In this document: piece after piece, positions 8,243-15,564 of the stretch
Layout of the letters: each line of letters opens with the position of its first letter
Position numbering within the stretch: position 1 is the first letter of the stretch
From: DASUAO01 sp046484625
GTDB lineage: Bacteria; Actinomycetota; Acidimicrobiia; IMCC26256; PALSA-555
Reading direction: 5' to 3'
NCBI GenBank assembly: GCA_046484625.1
Contig: JAWOIO010000240.1
Coordinates: 1-55,681 of the forward strand
DNA length: 55,681 nucleotides
Program-made: the position numbers and the translations under genes
The notes under the pieces: generated by a model
Told to the model about the DNA's origin: nothing
The model's input: the letters and a program-made list of their open reading frames with translations, nothing else
Database searches by the model: none

Positions 8243-8515
8243 GACGAACCTTCGACCCCGCGCCGTCGGGTGCCCGCCAGGGGGGCGTTATGCCCGATTT
8301 CGTGCGGTTCTGCGGGGTGACATGGTTCACGCGCGGCCGGTTCGGGGTCCTGCTTGCCGGGATTCGTGCCGAACCCACAGTACCGTTGTCTCCGGAAGTA
8401 CCACCGCTGGGATTCCCCTGTCCGGCGGACTTCCTCCCCGTTTCGCAGTCGTGTCGACGCGCGCGTCGCCATGGCCCGGGGCGGGACCCCCCGAGAAGGA
8501 AAGGAAACATCCACC
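8243..8515 (+). other. Gene-free leader upstream of the lytic lipoprotein
   Basis: About 270 bases without a convincing gene. It contains an imperfect palindrome at 8317-8330 (gtgacatggttcac) and a strong ribosome site (aaggaaagg, 8497-8505) just before ATG 8516. Actinobacterial cell-wall hydrolase genes often have long riboswitch leaders, but I cannot find the conserved core of the c-di-AMP (ydaO) riboswitch here. The region may hold a promoter and an unrecognised 5' UTR. Confidence 0.4.
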
Positions 8516-9010
8516 ATGCGATCCCCCCTCGCACTCATCCTGTTCGGCGAGCACCCGCCTCATCCGGGGCGGCCAACCGCCGCACCCGTCCCCGAGCAGC
8601 AGGACGTCGGGACCGGCCCCCGGTCCCAGCCGCACGTGCGACGTTCCCGCCGGCTGCGCCTCCTCGCCATCCTCGGCGCTGCGGTGGCGCTCCTCTCTGC
8701 CTGCGGTCCCGGCGCCGCCCCCGCCCCCGCCCCCCCGTCGCCGTCCGAGGCGATCATCCGCGAGGTCTTCGACCCCATCGGTGAAGGGGACAAGGCGGTG
8801 CGCGTCGCCTCCTGCGAGTCCGGGCTGAACCCGGGCGCGATCAGTGGTGGCGGCACCTACCAGGGCCTCTTCCAGCTCGGCGCCCACATCGTCGCCATCC
8901 ACGCCTACGGCGGGAACCGGCTCGATGCCCGCCAGAACGCCCTCGCGGCGCGGGACCTGCGCATCTCGCGTGGGAACTGGTCGGCCTGGCCGTACTGTGG
9001 CGGCCGGTAG
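8516..9010 (+). CDS. Secreted lytic-transglycosylase-like lipoprotein
   Basis: A 164-residue protein likely to cut peptidoglycan glycan strands outside the membrane. The C-terminal 80 residues hold a transglycosylase-like core: ASCESGLNPGA with the putative catalytic Glu, then GGTYQGLFQLG and a closing NWSAWPYC. Upstream is a lipoprotein signal with Arg-rich start, hydrophobic stretch and lipobox LSAC, then a Pro/Ala linker. ATG 8516 has an excellent ribosome site but puts about 40 residues before the signal peptide. GTG 8636 would give a normal signal peptide but lacks a clear site. It is flanked by a long leader and a strong terminator hairpin, so it is probably monocistronic. Confidence 0.75.
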   Translation: MRSPLALILFGEHPPHPGRPTAAPVPEQQDVGTGPRSQPHVRRSRRLRLLAILGAAVALLSACGPGAAPAPAPPSPSEAIIREVFDPIGEGDKAVRVASCESGLNPGAISGGGTYQGLFQLGAHIVAIHAYGGNRLDARQNALAARDLRISRGNWSAWPYCGGR

Positions 9011-9098
9011 CCCCGAGAGCCCACGCCGCCGGTCGCTGGGGGAATGCCCCGGGCCGCACCGCGGTTCCAGGTGCGGACCGATCCCCTCGGTCCCAGTG

Positions 9099-9131
9099 CT
9101 GTGCCCCACCCTCCCCCCGGGTGGGGCACAG
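9099..9131 (+). terminator. Strong hairpin terminator after the lytic lipoprotein gene
   Basis: A 13-bp perfect stem (9099-9111 with 9119-9131) closes a 7-base C-rich loop, 90 bases after the lipoprotein stop and just before the next gene. There is no T tract, as is common for terminators in GC-rich actinobacteria. Confidence 0.7.
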
Positions 9132-9157
9132 CCGCGTCCGGACCTACGGTACGAGTC

Positions 9158-10783
9158 GTGACCACCACCCCCGCGAGCCCGTCGCCTGACGTGGCCGAGT
9201 TCGCGTTCAGCGACGTCGGCCCCTGGGTCGTGGACCCCGACCGGCTCGCCTGGATGGGAGGGGTCGACCGCATCCGGGAGCGGGTGCGCATGCAGGTCCC
9301 CGGCCTCCTCGCGCGCCGGCGCCTCCCGCCGGTCGGGCGGTTCGCGCGGGTCGTGTCCCGGATCGGGCAGGCCCTGCTCCAGTGGCGCGTCCACGAGCGG
9401 GGGACGTCGTCGTCACGCGCAGGGCTCTCGCGTCGCCTGCGGGTCGCGTTCGAGTCGCTCGGCTCCACCTACGTCAAGCTCGGCCAGATCATCTCGGCGT
9501 TCGAGGGCCTGTTCCCCGACGAGCTCGTCGACGAGTTCAAGAAGCTGCGCGACCAGGTGCCGCCCGAGCCGTTCGAGTCGATCCGGGCGCTCGTCGAATC
9601 CGAGCTGGGCCGCCCGCTCGACGTCGTGTTCTCGTCGTTCGACGAGGAGCCCATCGCCGCCGCGTCGATCGCCCAGGTGCATGCCGCGCGGCTCGTGACC
9701 GGCGAAGAGGTCGTCGTGAAGGTGCAACGCCCGCCGGTCGCGCACCTCGTCCAGCAGGATCTCCGGGCGCTGGCCTGGCTCGCGCCGTTGCTCGTGGGGC
9801 GGATCCCGGTCGCAGCGCTCGCGAACCCACCGGCACTCGTCGAGCTGTTCGCGGAGCAGATCGTGGAAGAGCTCGACTTCCGGCTCGAGGCCCAGAACAT
9901 GCTCGACGTCGCCCGCGTGTTCGCGTCGACCGACCAGCGGTCGATGATCGTCCCGCGCCCGCACCCGGTGCTCGTCACCACCCGGGTCCTGGTGATGGAA
10001 CGGCTCCACGGTTACGCCTTCGACGACGTCGAGGCGATGCACGACGCAGGGATCGACACGGGGGTGGTGCTGCGCGCGGGTCTCATCTCGTGCCTCGAGG
10101 GGGCGATGCTCCACGGCGTCTTCCACGGCGACCTGCACGGCGGCAACCTCCTCGTCGCGCCGGGTGGTCGCACCGTCGTCTTCGACTTCGGGATCACCGG
10201 ACGGCTGAGCGAGCCCCGTCGCCTCGCGTTCCTCCGACTCCTGATGACCGGCACGGCCGGTGACGTCCGGGGCCAGCTCGCGGCGATGCGCGACCTCGGT
10301 GCGTTCCCGCCCGAGACCGATCTCGATGCGGTCATGGCCGACCTCGCGCTCGATCAACCGGTGCGCGACCCGATCGGGATGTCGGCCGACGAGCTGGTGG
10401 AGGAGCTCGAGGACCTCGTGCGCAAGCTCCTGGGCTACGGCGCCCGCGCGCCGAAGGACCTCATGCTGTTCGTGAAGAACCTCATGTTCCTCAACGCAGC
10501 CACCGCGACGCTCGCCCCGGACCTCGACCTGCTGGGCGAGATCGTGCACGTGCACACCCACTTCCTCACCAACTACGGCGAGCGCCTGGCTCGGGATCTC
10601 GGAGCCGGCGTACCGCGCGAGGTCGACCTCGACGCGGTGAAGGCCGGCTTCCTCGTCCCCGCCGAGGTCGAGACGCTCACCTTCAGCGAGCTGCAGGCCC
10701 GCCGCCGCACGATTGCGAAGCGGATGGGTGGAGCGACGCCGCGGCGCCGGTGGCCGCGGCGCGATCCCCCCGCGCCACCGTGA
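9158..10783 (+). CDS. UbiB/ABC1 family atypical kinase
   Basis: A 541-residue protein of the UbiB/ADCK family, membrane-associated ATPases or kinases linked to isoprenoid quinone synthesis or lipid homeostasis. The family signatures are visible: the KxGQ motif (YVKLGQIISAF, near residue 108), the Ala-rich nucleotide loop AAASIAQVH in place of a Gly-rich loop, VVVKVQRP with the ATP-binding Lys, the catalytic loop HGDLHGGNLL and the metal-binding VFDFGITG. The start is taken at GTG 9158, after the upstream hairpin; a longer frame exists but would run through that terminator. The menaquinone link is family knowledge only. Confidence 0.88.
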   Translation: MTTTPASPSPDVAEFAFSDVGPWVVDPDRLAWMGGVDRIRERVRMQVPGLLARRRLPPVGRFARVVSRIGQALLQWRVHERGTSSSRAGLSRRLRVAFESLGSTYVKLGQIISAFEGLFPDELVDEFKKLRDQVPPEPFESIRALVESELGRPLDVVFSSFDEEPIAAASIAQVHAARLVTGEEVVVKVQRPPVAHLVQQDLRALAWLAPLLVGRIPVAALANPPALVELFAEQIVEELDFRLEAQNMLDVARVFASTDQRSMIVPRPHPVLVTTRVLVMERLHGYAFDDVEAMHDAGIDTGVVLRAGLISCLEGAMLHGVFHGDLHGGNLLVAPGGRTVVFDFGITGRLSEPRRLAFLRLLMTGTAGDVRGQLAAMRDLGAFPPETDLDAVMADLALDQPVRDPIGMSADELVEELEDLVRKLLGYGARAPKDLMLFVKNLMFLNAATATLAPDLDLLGEIVHVHTHFLTNYGERLARDLGAGVPREVDLDAVKAGFLVPAEVETLTFSELQARRRTIAKRMGGATPRRRWPRRDPPAPP

Positions 10784-10838
10784 ACGATCGGCGCGCGGCC
10801 CGTCTGACGACCGTCGACGGTTGTGGTGGACTCGGGGG

Positions 10839-11693
10839 ATGCCCGAGCTGCCGCAGATGCAGGCCCTCGCCGAGCGTCTCGACGCCGCACTCGCAGGAGC
10901 AGTGCTCGTGGGCGTCGAGCCCCTCAGCTTCTCGTCGTTGAACACCGTCGCGCCCGCCCCCGACGAGCTGGTCGGGAAGGCGCTCGAGTCGGTGACGCGG
11001 CGGGGGAAGTACCTCGTCCTCCGCTTCGACGGCGACCTGCGCCTGCTCGTCCACTTGTCGCAGGCCGGCCGACTGCACATCGAGCCGACACCGAAGTCGA
11101 CCCGCCCGCGGGGAGCGGTGCTGCGGGTGATCTTCGCCACGGCCGACGGGTCGCCGGGACCGGCGATCCTCGTGCGCGAGTACGGAAAGGAGCGCAAGGC
11201 CGCCTGGTGGGTGCTCGCCGAGGGCGACGACGGCCCGCTCGAGCGGCTCGGTCCCGAGCCGGACACCGCGGAGTTCGAACTCCTGGTCCTCGAGGGCGAC
11301 GACAACCGCCGGATCAACACCTGGTTGCGTGACCAACGGACGGTCGCCGGGATCGGCCGCGGCTACACCGACGACATCCTGTGGCGGGCGCAGCTCTCGC
11401 CCTACGCCACCCTGCGCCAGCTGGATGCCGATCGACGAGCGTCGCTGCTGGCATCCGTCGGAGCGGTCCTCGCCGACGGGCTCACCCTCGAACGCCGGCG
11501 GGCCGGCGGCCTCCAGGAGACGAAGCTCGGTGAGCACTTCGAGGTGCACGGGCGTGCCGGGGAGCCGTGTCCCCGCTGCGGCGCGACGCTCCTGCGCGTG
11601 TCGTACGAGTCCTACGAGGTCGTGTACTGCGCGCCGTGCCAGACGGGATCGAAGATCCTGGCCGACCGCCGGATGTCCAAGCTGCTCAAGTAG
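10839..11693 (+). CDS. Fpg/Nei family DNA glycosylase
   Basis: A 284-residue base-excision repair glycosylase/AP lyase. The N-terminus is MPELPQ, giving the catalytic Pro2 and Glu3. A conserved Lys follows in RRGKYLVLRFDGD. The C-terminal zinc finger is present as CPRC...CAPC. Two points differ from E. coli-type Fpg: the finger lacks the Arg that normally precedes the third Cys (here SYEVVYCAPCQ), and about 20 residues follow the finger (TGSKILADRRMSKLLK). These mark an actinobacterial subgroup whose lesion preference may differ from classic Fpg (inference). The 3' end overlaps the convergent DJ-1 gene by 8 bases. Confidence 0.9.
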   Translation: MPELPQMQALAERLDAALAGAVLVGVEPLSFSSLNTVAPAPDELVGKALESVTRRGKYLVLRFDGDLRLLVHLSQAGRLHIEPTPKSTRPRGAVLRVIFATADGSPGPAILVREYGKERKAAWWVLAEGDDGPLERLGPEPDTAEFELLVLEGDDNRRINTWLRDQRTVAGIGRGYTDDILWRAQLSPYATLRQLDADRRASLLASVGAVLADGLTLERRRAGGLQETKLGEHFEVHGRAGEPCPRCGATLLRVSYESYEVVYCAPCQTGSKILADRRMSKLLK

Positions 11694-12327
11694 ACGCGAA
11701 GCGCGAGTCGGCCCGCAGCAGCTCCACGATCTCCGGGGGCGCCTTGGCCATGGAGCCGGAGTCGAACGGCGGTTGCGGGTCGTACTCGATTGCGAGCTGG
11801 ATGGCCTGGGCGACGGTCTCATCGGCCAGCTGCGCCGCGAGCCACAGCGCCATGTCGATCCCCGACGACACCCCCGCGGCGGTGACGAGCTTGCCCTCGA
11901 CCACCACGCGCTCGTCGGTGGGCTCGGCTCCGAACTGCAGGAGCGCGTCGAGCGCGGTCCAGTGGCTCGTCGCGCGCTTGCCCTGGAGCAACCCGGCCGC
12001 GCCCAGCAGGAGCGATCCGGTGCAGACCGACGTCGTCCACGTGGAGGTCGCGTCGGCGCGCCGCAACCAGTCGAGGACCCGATCGTCGGTGCGGGCGATC
12101 GCCTCACCCTGGCCACCGGGGACGACGATCACGTCCGGGGCCGGGGCGTCGTCGAGCGAGTGCTCGACGTGGATCGCGAGCGCGCCGTGGTCGGTGCGCT
12201 TCACCCCGGGGTCGGCGGCGACGAAGCGCAGCTCGGAGTCCGGCAGACCACGCAGCACCTCGTAGGGGCCGACGGCATCCAGCGCGGTCAGCTGGTCGAA
12301 GAGGAGGATCGCGATGTCGATGGGCAT
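11686..12327 (-). CDS. DJ-1/PfpI family protein, isonitrile-hydratase-like
   Basis: A 213-residue class-I glutamine amidotransferase-like protein. The nucleophile elbow reads SVCTGSLLLGAAGLL, with the likely catalytic Cys near residue 100. It is followed by KRATSHW and later VTAAGVSSGIDMAL, a pattern seen in isonitrile hydratase (InhA) and the DJ-1 domains of AraC-type regulators. There is no DNA-binding domain, so this is a stand-alone enzyme or stress protein. The true substrate cannot be told from sequence. It is convergent with the Fpg gene (8-base overlap) and lies 13 bases downstream of DUF427 on the same strand. Confidence 0.85.
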   Translation of the reverse strand: MPIDIAILLFDQLTALDAVGPYEVLRGLPDSELRFVAADPGVKRTDHGALAIHVEHSLDDAPAPDVIVVPGGQGEAIARTDDRVLDWLRRADATSTWTTSVCTGSLLLGAAGLLQGKRATSHWTALDALLQFGAEPTDERVVVEGKLVTAAGVSSGIDMALWLAAQLADETVAQAIQLAIEYDPQPPFDSGSMAKAPPEIVELLRADSRFAST

Positions 12328-12340
12328 GCCCCGACGCTAC

Positions 12341-12841
12341 TCACCAGCCGCGTGAGCCGGGCCCGCCTTTGAAGGGCCCGACGACGTCGCCGGTGATCCA
12401 GCCGCCGTAGAAGCGCCCGGGCTGGGGAGCGACCTGCTCGTCGTCGACGAAGCAGGCGTCCATCCGGTGCGCGTAGAACGCGACGTGCCCACGGAGGGCC
12501 GCGAAGGCCGGGCTCGGATGCTCGTAGCCCCACGCGGCCTCCGTCTCGACCCGGTCGCCGCCGCGCACCGTGTAGTAGTGCGCCCGGCCCTTCCACTCGC
12601 AGAACGACGCCCCCGCGGCCGGTGTCAGCGCTCCGTCGATGACGTCGGCGGGCGGGAAGTAGTAGTTCGGAGGGTGGCTCGTCTCGAGCACCCGGTACCC
12701 ACGCGTGGTGTCGGCGATGACCTGCCCACCGAGCACCACCCGGAGGCGTCGGGCGACGGGCTCGAGCCGGGGCGGGCGGGGGTAGTCCCACACGGACTCC
12801 TGTCCCGGTCCGGGTACGACCGGCTCCGGTCGGGTCGTCAC
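12341..12841 (-). CDS. DUF427 domain protein
   Basis: A 166-residue cytoplasmic protein of the DUF427 family, whose function is not known. Family hallmarks are VLETSHPPNYYFPPADV, SFCEWKGRAHYYTV and the Tyr-rich VAFYAHRMD segment near the end. It starts at GTG 12841, inside the stop of the upstream LLM oxidoreductase gene (4-base GTGA overlap), so the two are translationally coupled. That suggests a shared pathway, but which one is unclear. Confidence 0.85.
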   Translation of the reverse strand: MTTRPEPVVPGPGQESVWDYPRPPRLEPVARRLRVVLGGQVIADTTRGYRVLETSHPPNYYFPPADVIDGALTPAAGASFCEWKGRAHYYTVRGGDRVETEAAWGYEHPSPAFAALRGHVAFYAHRMDACFVDDEQVAPQPGRFYGGWITGDVVGPFKGGPGSRGW

Positions 12842-13755
12842 GCGTCGGCGACCGCGGCGCGGACCTCGCCCAGCCGGGCCAGCGACCCGAGGACCTCGCG
12901 TTGGTCCTCCGCGAGGTGCCGCACGATGACGTCGGTGTAGCCCTGCGCGGCGTACGTCCGGAGCTGCTCGACGACCTGCTCGACGGAGCCGTACGTGCAC
13001 GCCTCGGGTGCGAAGCCGCGGTAGCCGGCGTCGATGACAGGTCGCGCGACGCGGGCGGCGTCGTCAGCGTCGCGACCCACGTGCACGTCGCGGCGGATCG
13101 CGATCGTTCCCGGTGCGCGCCCGATCTCCTCGCAGCAGTGCCGATACTCGTCGGCCTGGCGCGCGGCCGCGTCCGGGACGAGGTCGGCGTTGGCGAGCCA
13201 ACCGTCTCCCATGCGGGCCGCGCGTGCGATGGCGGGCGGCGCCGACGCGCCGATCCACACCTCGATCGGCTCGGCGGGGAGCGGCGCGATCCGGGCCCGC
13301 TCGACCGGGTAGGGGCCCTCGGTGGTGGTGACCTCCTCACCCGCGAGGAGGCGCCGAACGATGTCGAGCCCCGCCTCGAAGCGCGCGCGGCGCTCGCGGA
13401 CCGGCACGCCCATCGCGGCGAACTGTGCCTCCCCGCCACCCAGCGCGCACTGCAGCACGAACCGCCCGGACGCGAGCGACGCGAGGGTCCCGAGCTGCTC
13501 CGCAGCGAGGACCGGGTTCCAGAGCGGGAGCAGCAGCAGGACGCCGGCAGGCCGGTCACCCCACTCGGCGAGCAGTCGTCCCATCACGGCCACGTTCTGG
13601 TAGTAGGCGAACGGGCCGGTCGCGTGATGGTCACCCACGAAGAGAGAGTCGAGCTGCGCGTCCCGCGCCGCGGCCGTGCGCTCGATCATCATCCGGGCAC
13701 CGAGGCGCGGGTCGTCGACCGCGTACGTGCTCTTCAGCGACACCCCGACGCGCAT
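12838..13755 (-). CDS. LLM-class (luciferase-like) oxidoreductase, probably F420-dependent
   Basis: A 305-residue TIM-barrel oxidoreductase. The layout matches F420-dependent LLM enzymes: MRVGVSLKS at the start, SLFVGDHH, WNPVLAAEQLGTLASLASGRF, LGGGEAQFAAMGVP and IEVWIGASAPPAIARAARMGDGWL. Deazaflavin use is inferred from the subgroup pattern and actinobacterial context; FMN is possible. ATG 13755 is chosen because the protein then begins directly with the first barrel strand. A longer frame reaches 13794 but adds nothing family-like. It is coupled to DUF427 by a 4-base overlap and divergent from lgt. Confidence 0.85.
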   Translation of the reverse strand: MRVGVSLKSTYAVDDPRLGARMMIERTAAARDAQLDSLFVGDHHATGPFAYYQNVAVMGRLLAEWGDRPAGVLLLLPLWNPVLAAEQLGTLASLASGRFVLQCALGGGEAQFAAMGVPVRERRARFEAGLDIVRRLLAGEEVTTTEGPYPVERARIAPLPAEPIEVWIGASAPPAIARAARMGDGWLANADLVPDAAARQADEYRHCCEEIGRAPGTIAIRRDVHVGRDADDAARVARPVIDAGYRGFAPEACTYGSVEQVVEQLRTYAAQGYTDVIVRHLAEDQREVLGSLARLGEVRAAVADA

Positions 13756-13838
13756 CGCTGGATCATTCCGCGCCTCGCGGCACGGTGTCGACACGGTCCG
13801 GCCGACGACCGGCGGACGCCGGGCAGGATCTACGATCG

Positions 13839-14702
13839 ATGACGATGTCGATCCTCTCCTCGATCCCCAGCCCGGGGGACGGCACGATCGACATCGGGCC
13901 GATCCCCCTGCACGTCTACGGCCTGCTGCTCGCGATCGGCGTCCTCACCGCGTCGTGGATGACGGAGCGACGCTGGGTCCGGTGGGGCCACCCGGCGAAG
14001 GAGTGGTCCGAGATCGTCGTCTGGATCGTCATCGGCGGCGTGGTGGGTGCGCGTCTGTACCACGTCGCAACGGATTACGAGAAGTTCCAGGGGGACTGGC
14101 TCCGGGTGTTCCAGATCTGGAAGGGCGGATTGTCGATCTGGGGTGTGGTTGCCGGCGGCCTGCTCGCCGTGCTGCTCGTGTGCCGCGTCCGGAAGATCGA
14201 CACGTTCCTGCTCACCGACGCGATCGTCCCGGGGCTGCTCGTGGCCCAGGCGATCGGACGGTGGGGCAACTGGTTCAACCAGGAGCTGTTCGGTGAGCCG
14301 AGCACGTTGCCCTGGGCGCTCGAGATCGACCGCGCGCACCGTCCCGAGGGGTTCGCCGAGTTCTCGACGTTCCACCCGACGTTCCTCTACGAGTCGATCC
14401 TGTGCCTCGGACTCGTCGCGCTGCTCCTGTGGGTCGAGCGGCGCTGGCGACTGCGGACGGGACAGCTGAGCGCGCTCTACCTCGCGACGTACTGCTTCGG
14501 TCGGTTCTGGCTCGAGAACCTGCGCATCGACGACGCCAAGGTGGTCGCAGGCCTGCGCATCAACGCCTGGGTCAGCCTCGCGGTGCTGGGCTGCGGGATC
14601 GCCTGGTTCGTCCTCGCCGGTCGGCGGGGACGGGTGGACCCGGGCCGGTACCCGGATCCGTCCGGTGTCGATGATCCGGCAGGCGCGCCGACGTCGTCGT
14701 GA
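13839..14702 (+). CDS. lgt: Prolipoprotein diacylglyceryl transferase
   Basis: A 287-residue multi-pass inner-membrane enzyme that transfers diacylglycerol from phosphatidylglycerol to the lipobox Cys of prolipoproteins. Signatures include PLHVYGLLLAIG, GGVVGARLYHV with an essential Arg, GGLSIWGVVAGG and the Lgt hallmark AIGRWGNWFNQELFG. About seven hydrophobic segments are visible. The end is a short charged tail. ATG 13839 and ATG 13845 are both in frame; the first is used. A substrate probably lies in this window (lipoprotein near 8516). It stands alone, 109 bases before the ABC exporter. Confidence 0.95.
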   Translation: MTMSILSSIPSPGDGTIDIGPIPLHVYGLLLAIGVLTASWMTERRWVRWGHPAKEWSEIVVWIVIGGVVGARLYHVATDYEKFQGDWLRVFQIWKGGLSIWGVVAGGLLAVLLVCRVRKIDTFLLTDAIVPGLLVAQAIGRWGNWFNQELFGEPSTLPWALEIDRAHRPEGFAEFSTFHPTFLYESILCLGLVALLLWVERRWRLRTGQLSALYLATYCFGRFWLENLRIDDAKVVAGLRINAWVSLAVLGCGIAWFVLAGRRGRVDPGRYPDPSGVDDPAGAPTSS

Positions 14703-14811
14703 CGTCGGGCACCGAGCGCTCGACAGGCGGTGGCGTCGCGTAACGTGGCCGCGGTCGTCCGCTCCCCCGACCGCTCGTCCGGGGGTCCGCCTGCTCGCCC
14801 AGGAGGCTGCC

Positions 14812-15555
14812 GTGAGCCCTGTCGCCACCGAGACGATTGCCGCCCGCGCGGTGGACGCCTCCAAGATCTACGGATCGGGAGAGGCCGAGGTCCGCGCGCT
14901 CGACGGCATCGACGTCGAGTTCGAGCGCCACCGCTACACCGCGATCATGGGACCATCGGGATCGGGGAAGTCCACCCTCCTGCACTGCCTCGCCGGACTC
15001 GACCGTGTCACCTCGGGACAGGTCTTCCTCGGCGACGTCGAGATCAGCGCCTGCGCCGAGAAGGAGCTCACCCTGATCCGCCGCGACTCGATCGGGTTCG
15101 TGTTCCAGACCTTCAACCTCATCCCGACGCTCACCGCCGAGGAGAACATCACGCTTCCGCTGGCGCTCGCGGGGCGCAAGCCCGAGGGGGACACCTTCGA
15201 TCGCATCGTCGAGACGGTGCGCCTCCGCGACCGCCTCTCGCACAAGCCGAGCGAGCTCTCCGGTGGGCAGCAGCAGCGCGTCGCGGTCGCGCGGGCGCTC
15301 CTGAGCCAGCCGGAGATCGTCTTCGCCGACGAGCCGACCGGCAACCTGGACTCGAAGTCGGGAGCCGAGATCCTGGGCTTCATGCGCAAGGCCGTCGACG
15401 ACCTCGGGCAGTCGATCGTGGTGGTCACGCACGACCCGAATGCGGCGAGCTACGCCGACCGGGTGGTCTTTCTCGCCGACGGCAAGATCGTCGCCGAGCT
15501 CGATGCACCAACGACCGACTCGGTGATGGACATGATGAAGCAGCTTGGCGGCTGA
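14812..15555 (+). CDS. ABC transporter ATP-binding protein, MacB/LolD type
   Basis: A 247-residue ATPase preceded by a full aggagg ribosome site five bases before the GTG start. Motifs are Walker A GPSGSGKST, the Q-loop FVFQTFNLIPTLTAEENITLP, signature LSGGQQQRVAVARAL, Walker B IVFADEPTGNLDSKSG and the switch His in VVTHDPNAA. The PTGNLDS form and short length are typical of the lipoprotein/antibiotic exporter group, which works with FtsX-type permeases rather than importer permeases. The permease gene starts 9 bases downstream. Confidence 0.93.
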   Translation: MSPVATETIAARAVDASKIYGSGEAEVRALDGIDVEFERHRYTAIMGPSGSGKSTLLHCLAGLDRVTSGQVFLGDVEISACAEKELTLIRRDSIGFVFQTFNLIPTLTAEENITLPLALAGRKPEGDTFDRIVETVRLRDRLSHKPSELSGGQQQRVAVARALLSQPEIVFADEPTGNLDSKSGAEILGFMRKAVDDLGQSIVVVTHDPNAASYADRVVFLADGKIVAELDAPTTDSVMDMMKQLGG

Positions 15556-15564
15556 GCGACTGCC

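Noticed and set aside
8243..8515. c-di-AMP (ydaO) riboswitch before the lytic lipoprotein
   Set aside because: Gene context fits, but the conserved core segments, such as the GTCAGCTAAC-like part, are not found. A covariance search would be decisive.
9044..9157. Longer start for the UbiB-like protein
   Set aside because: The extension would be translated through a strong terminator hairpin at 9099-9131 and has no family-like residues.
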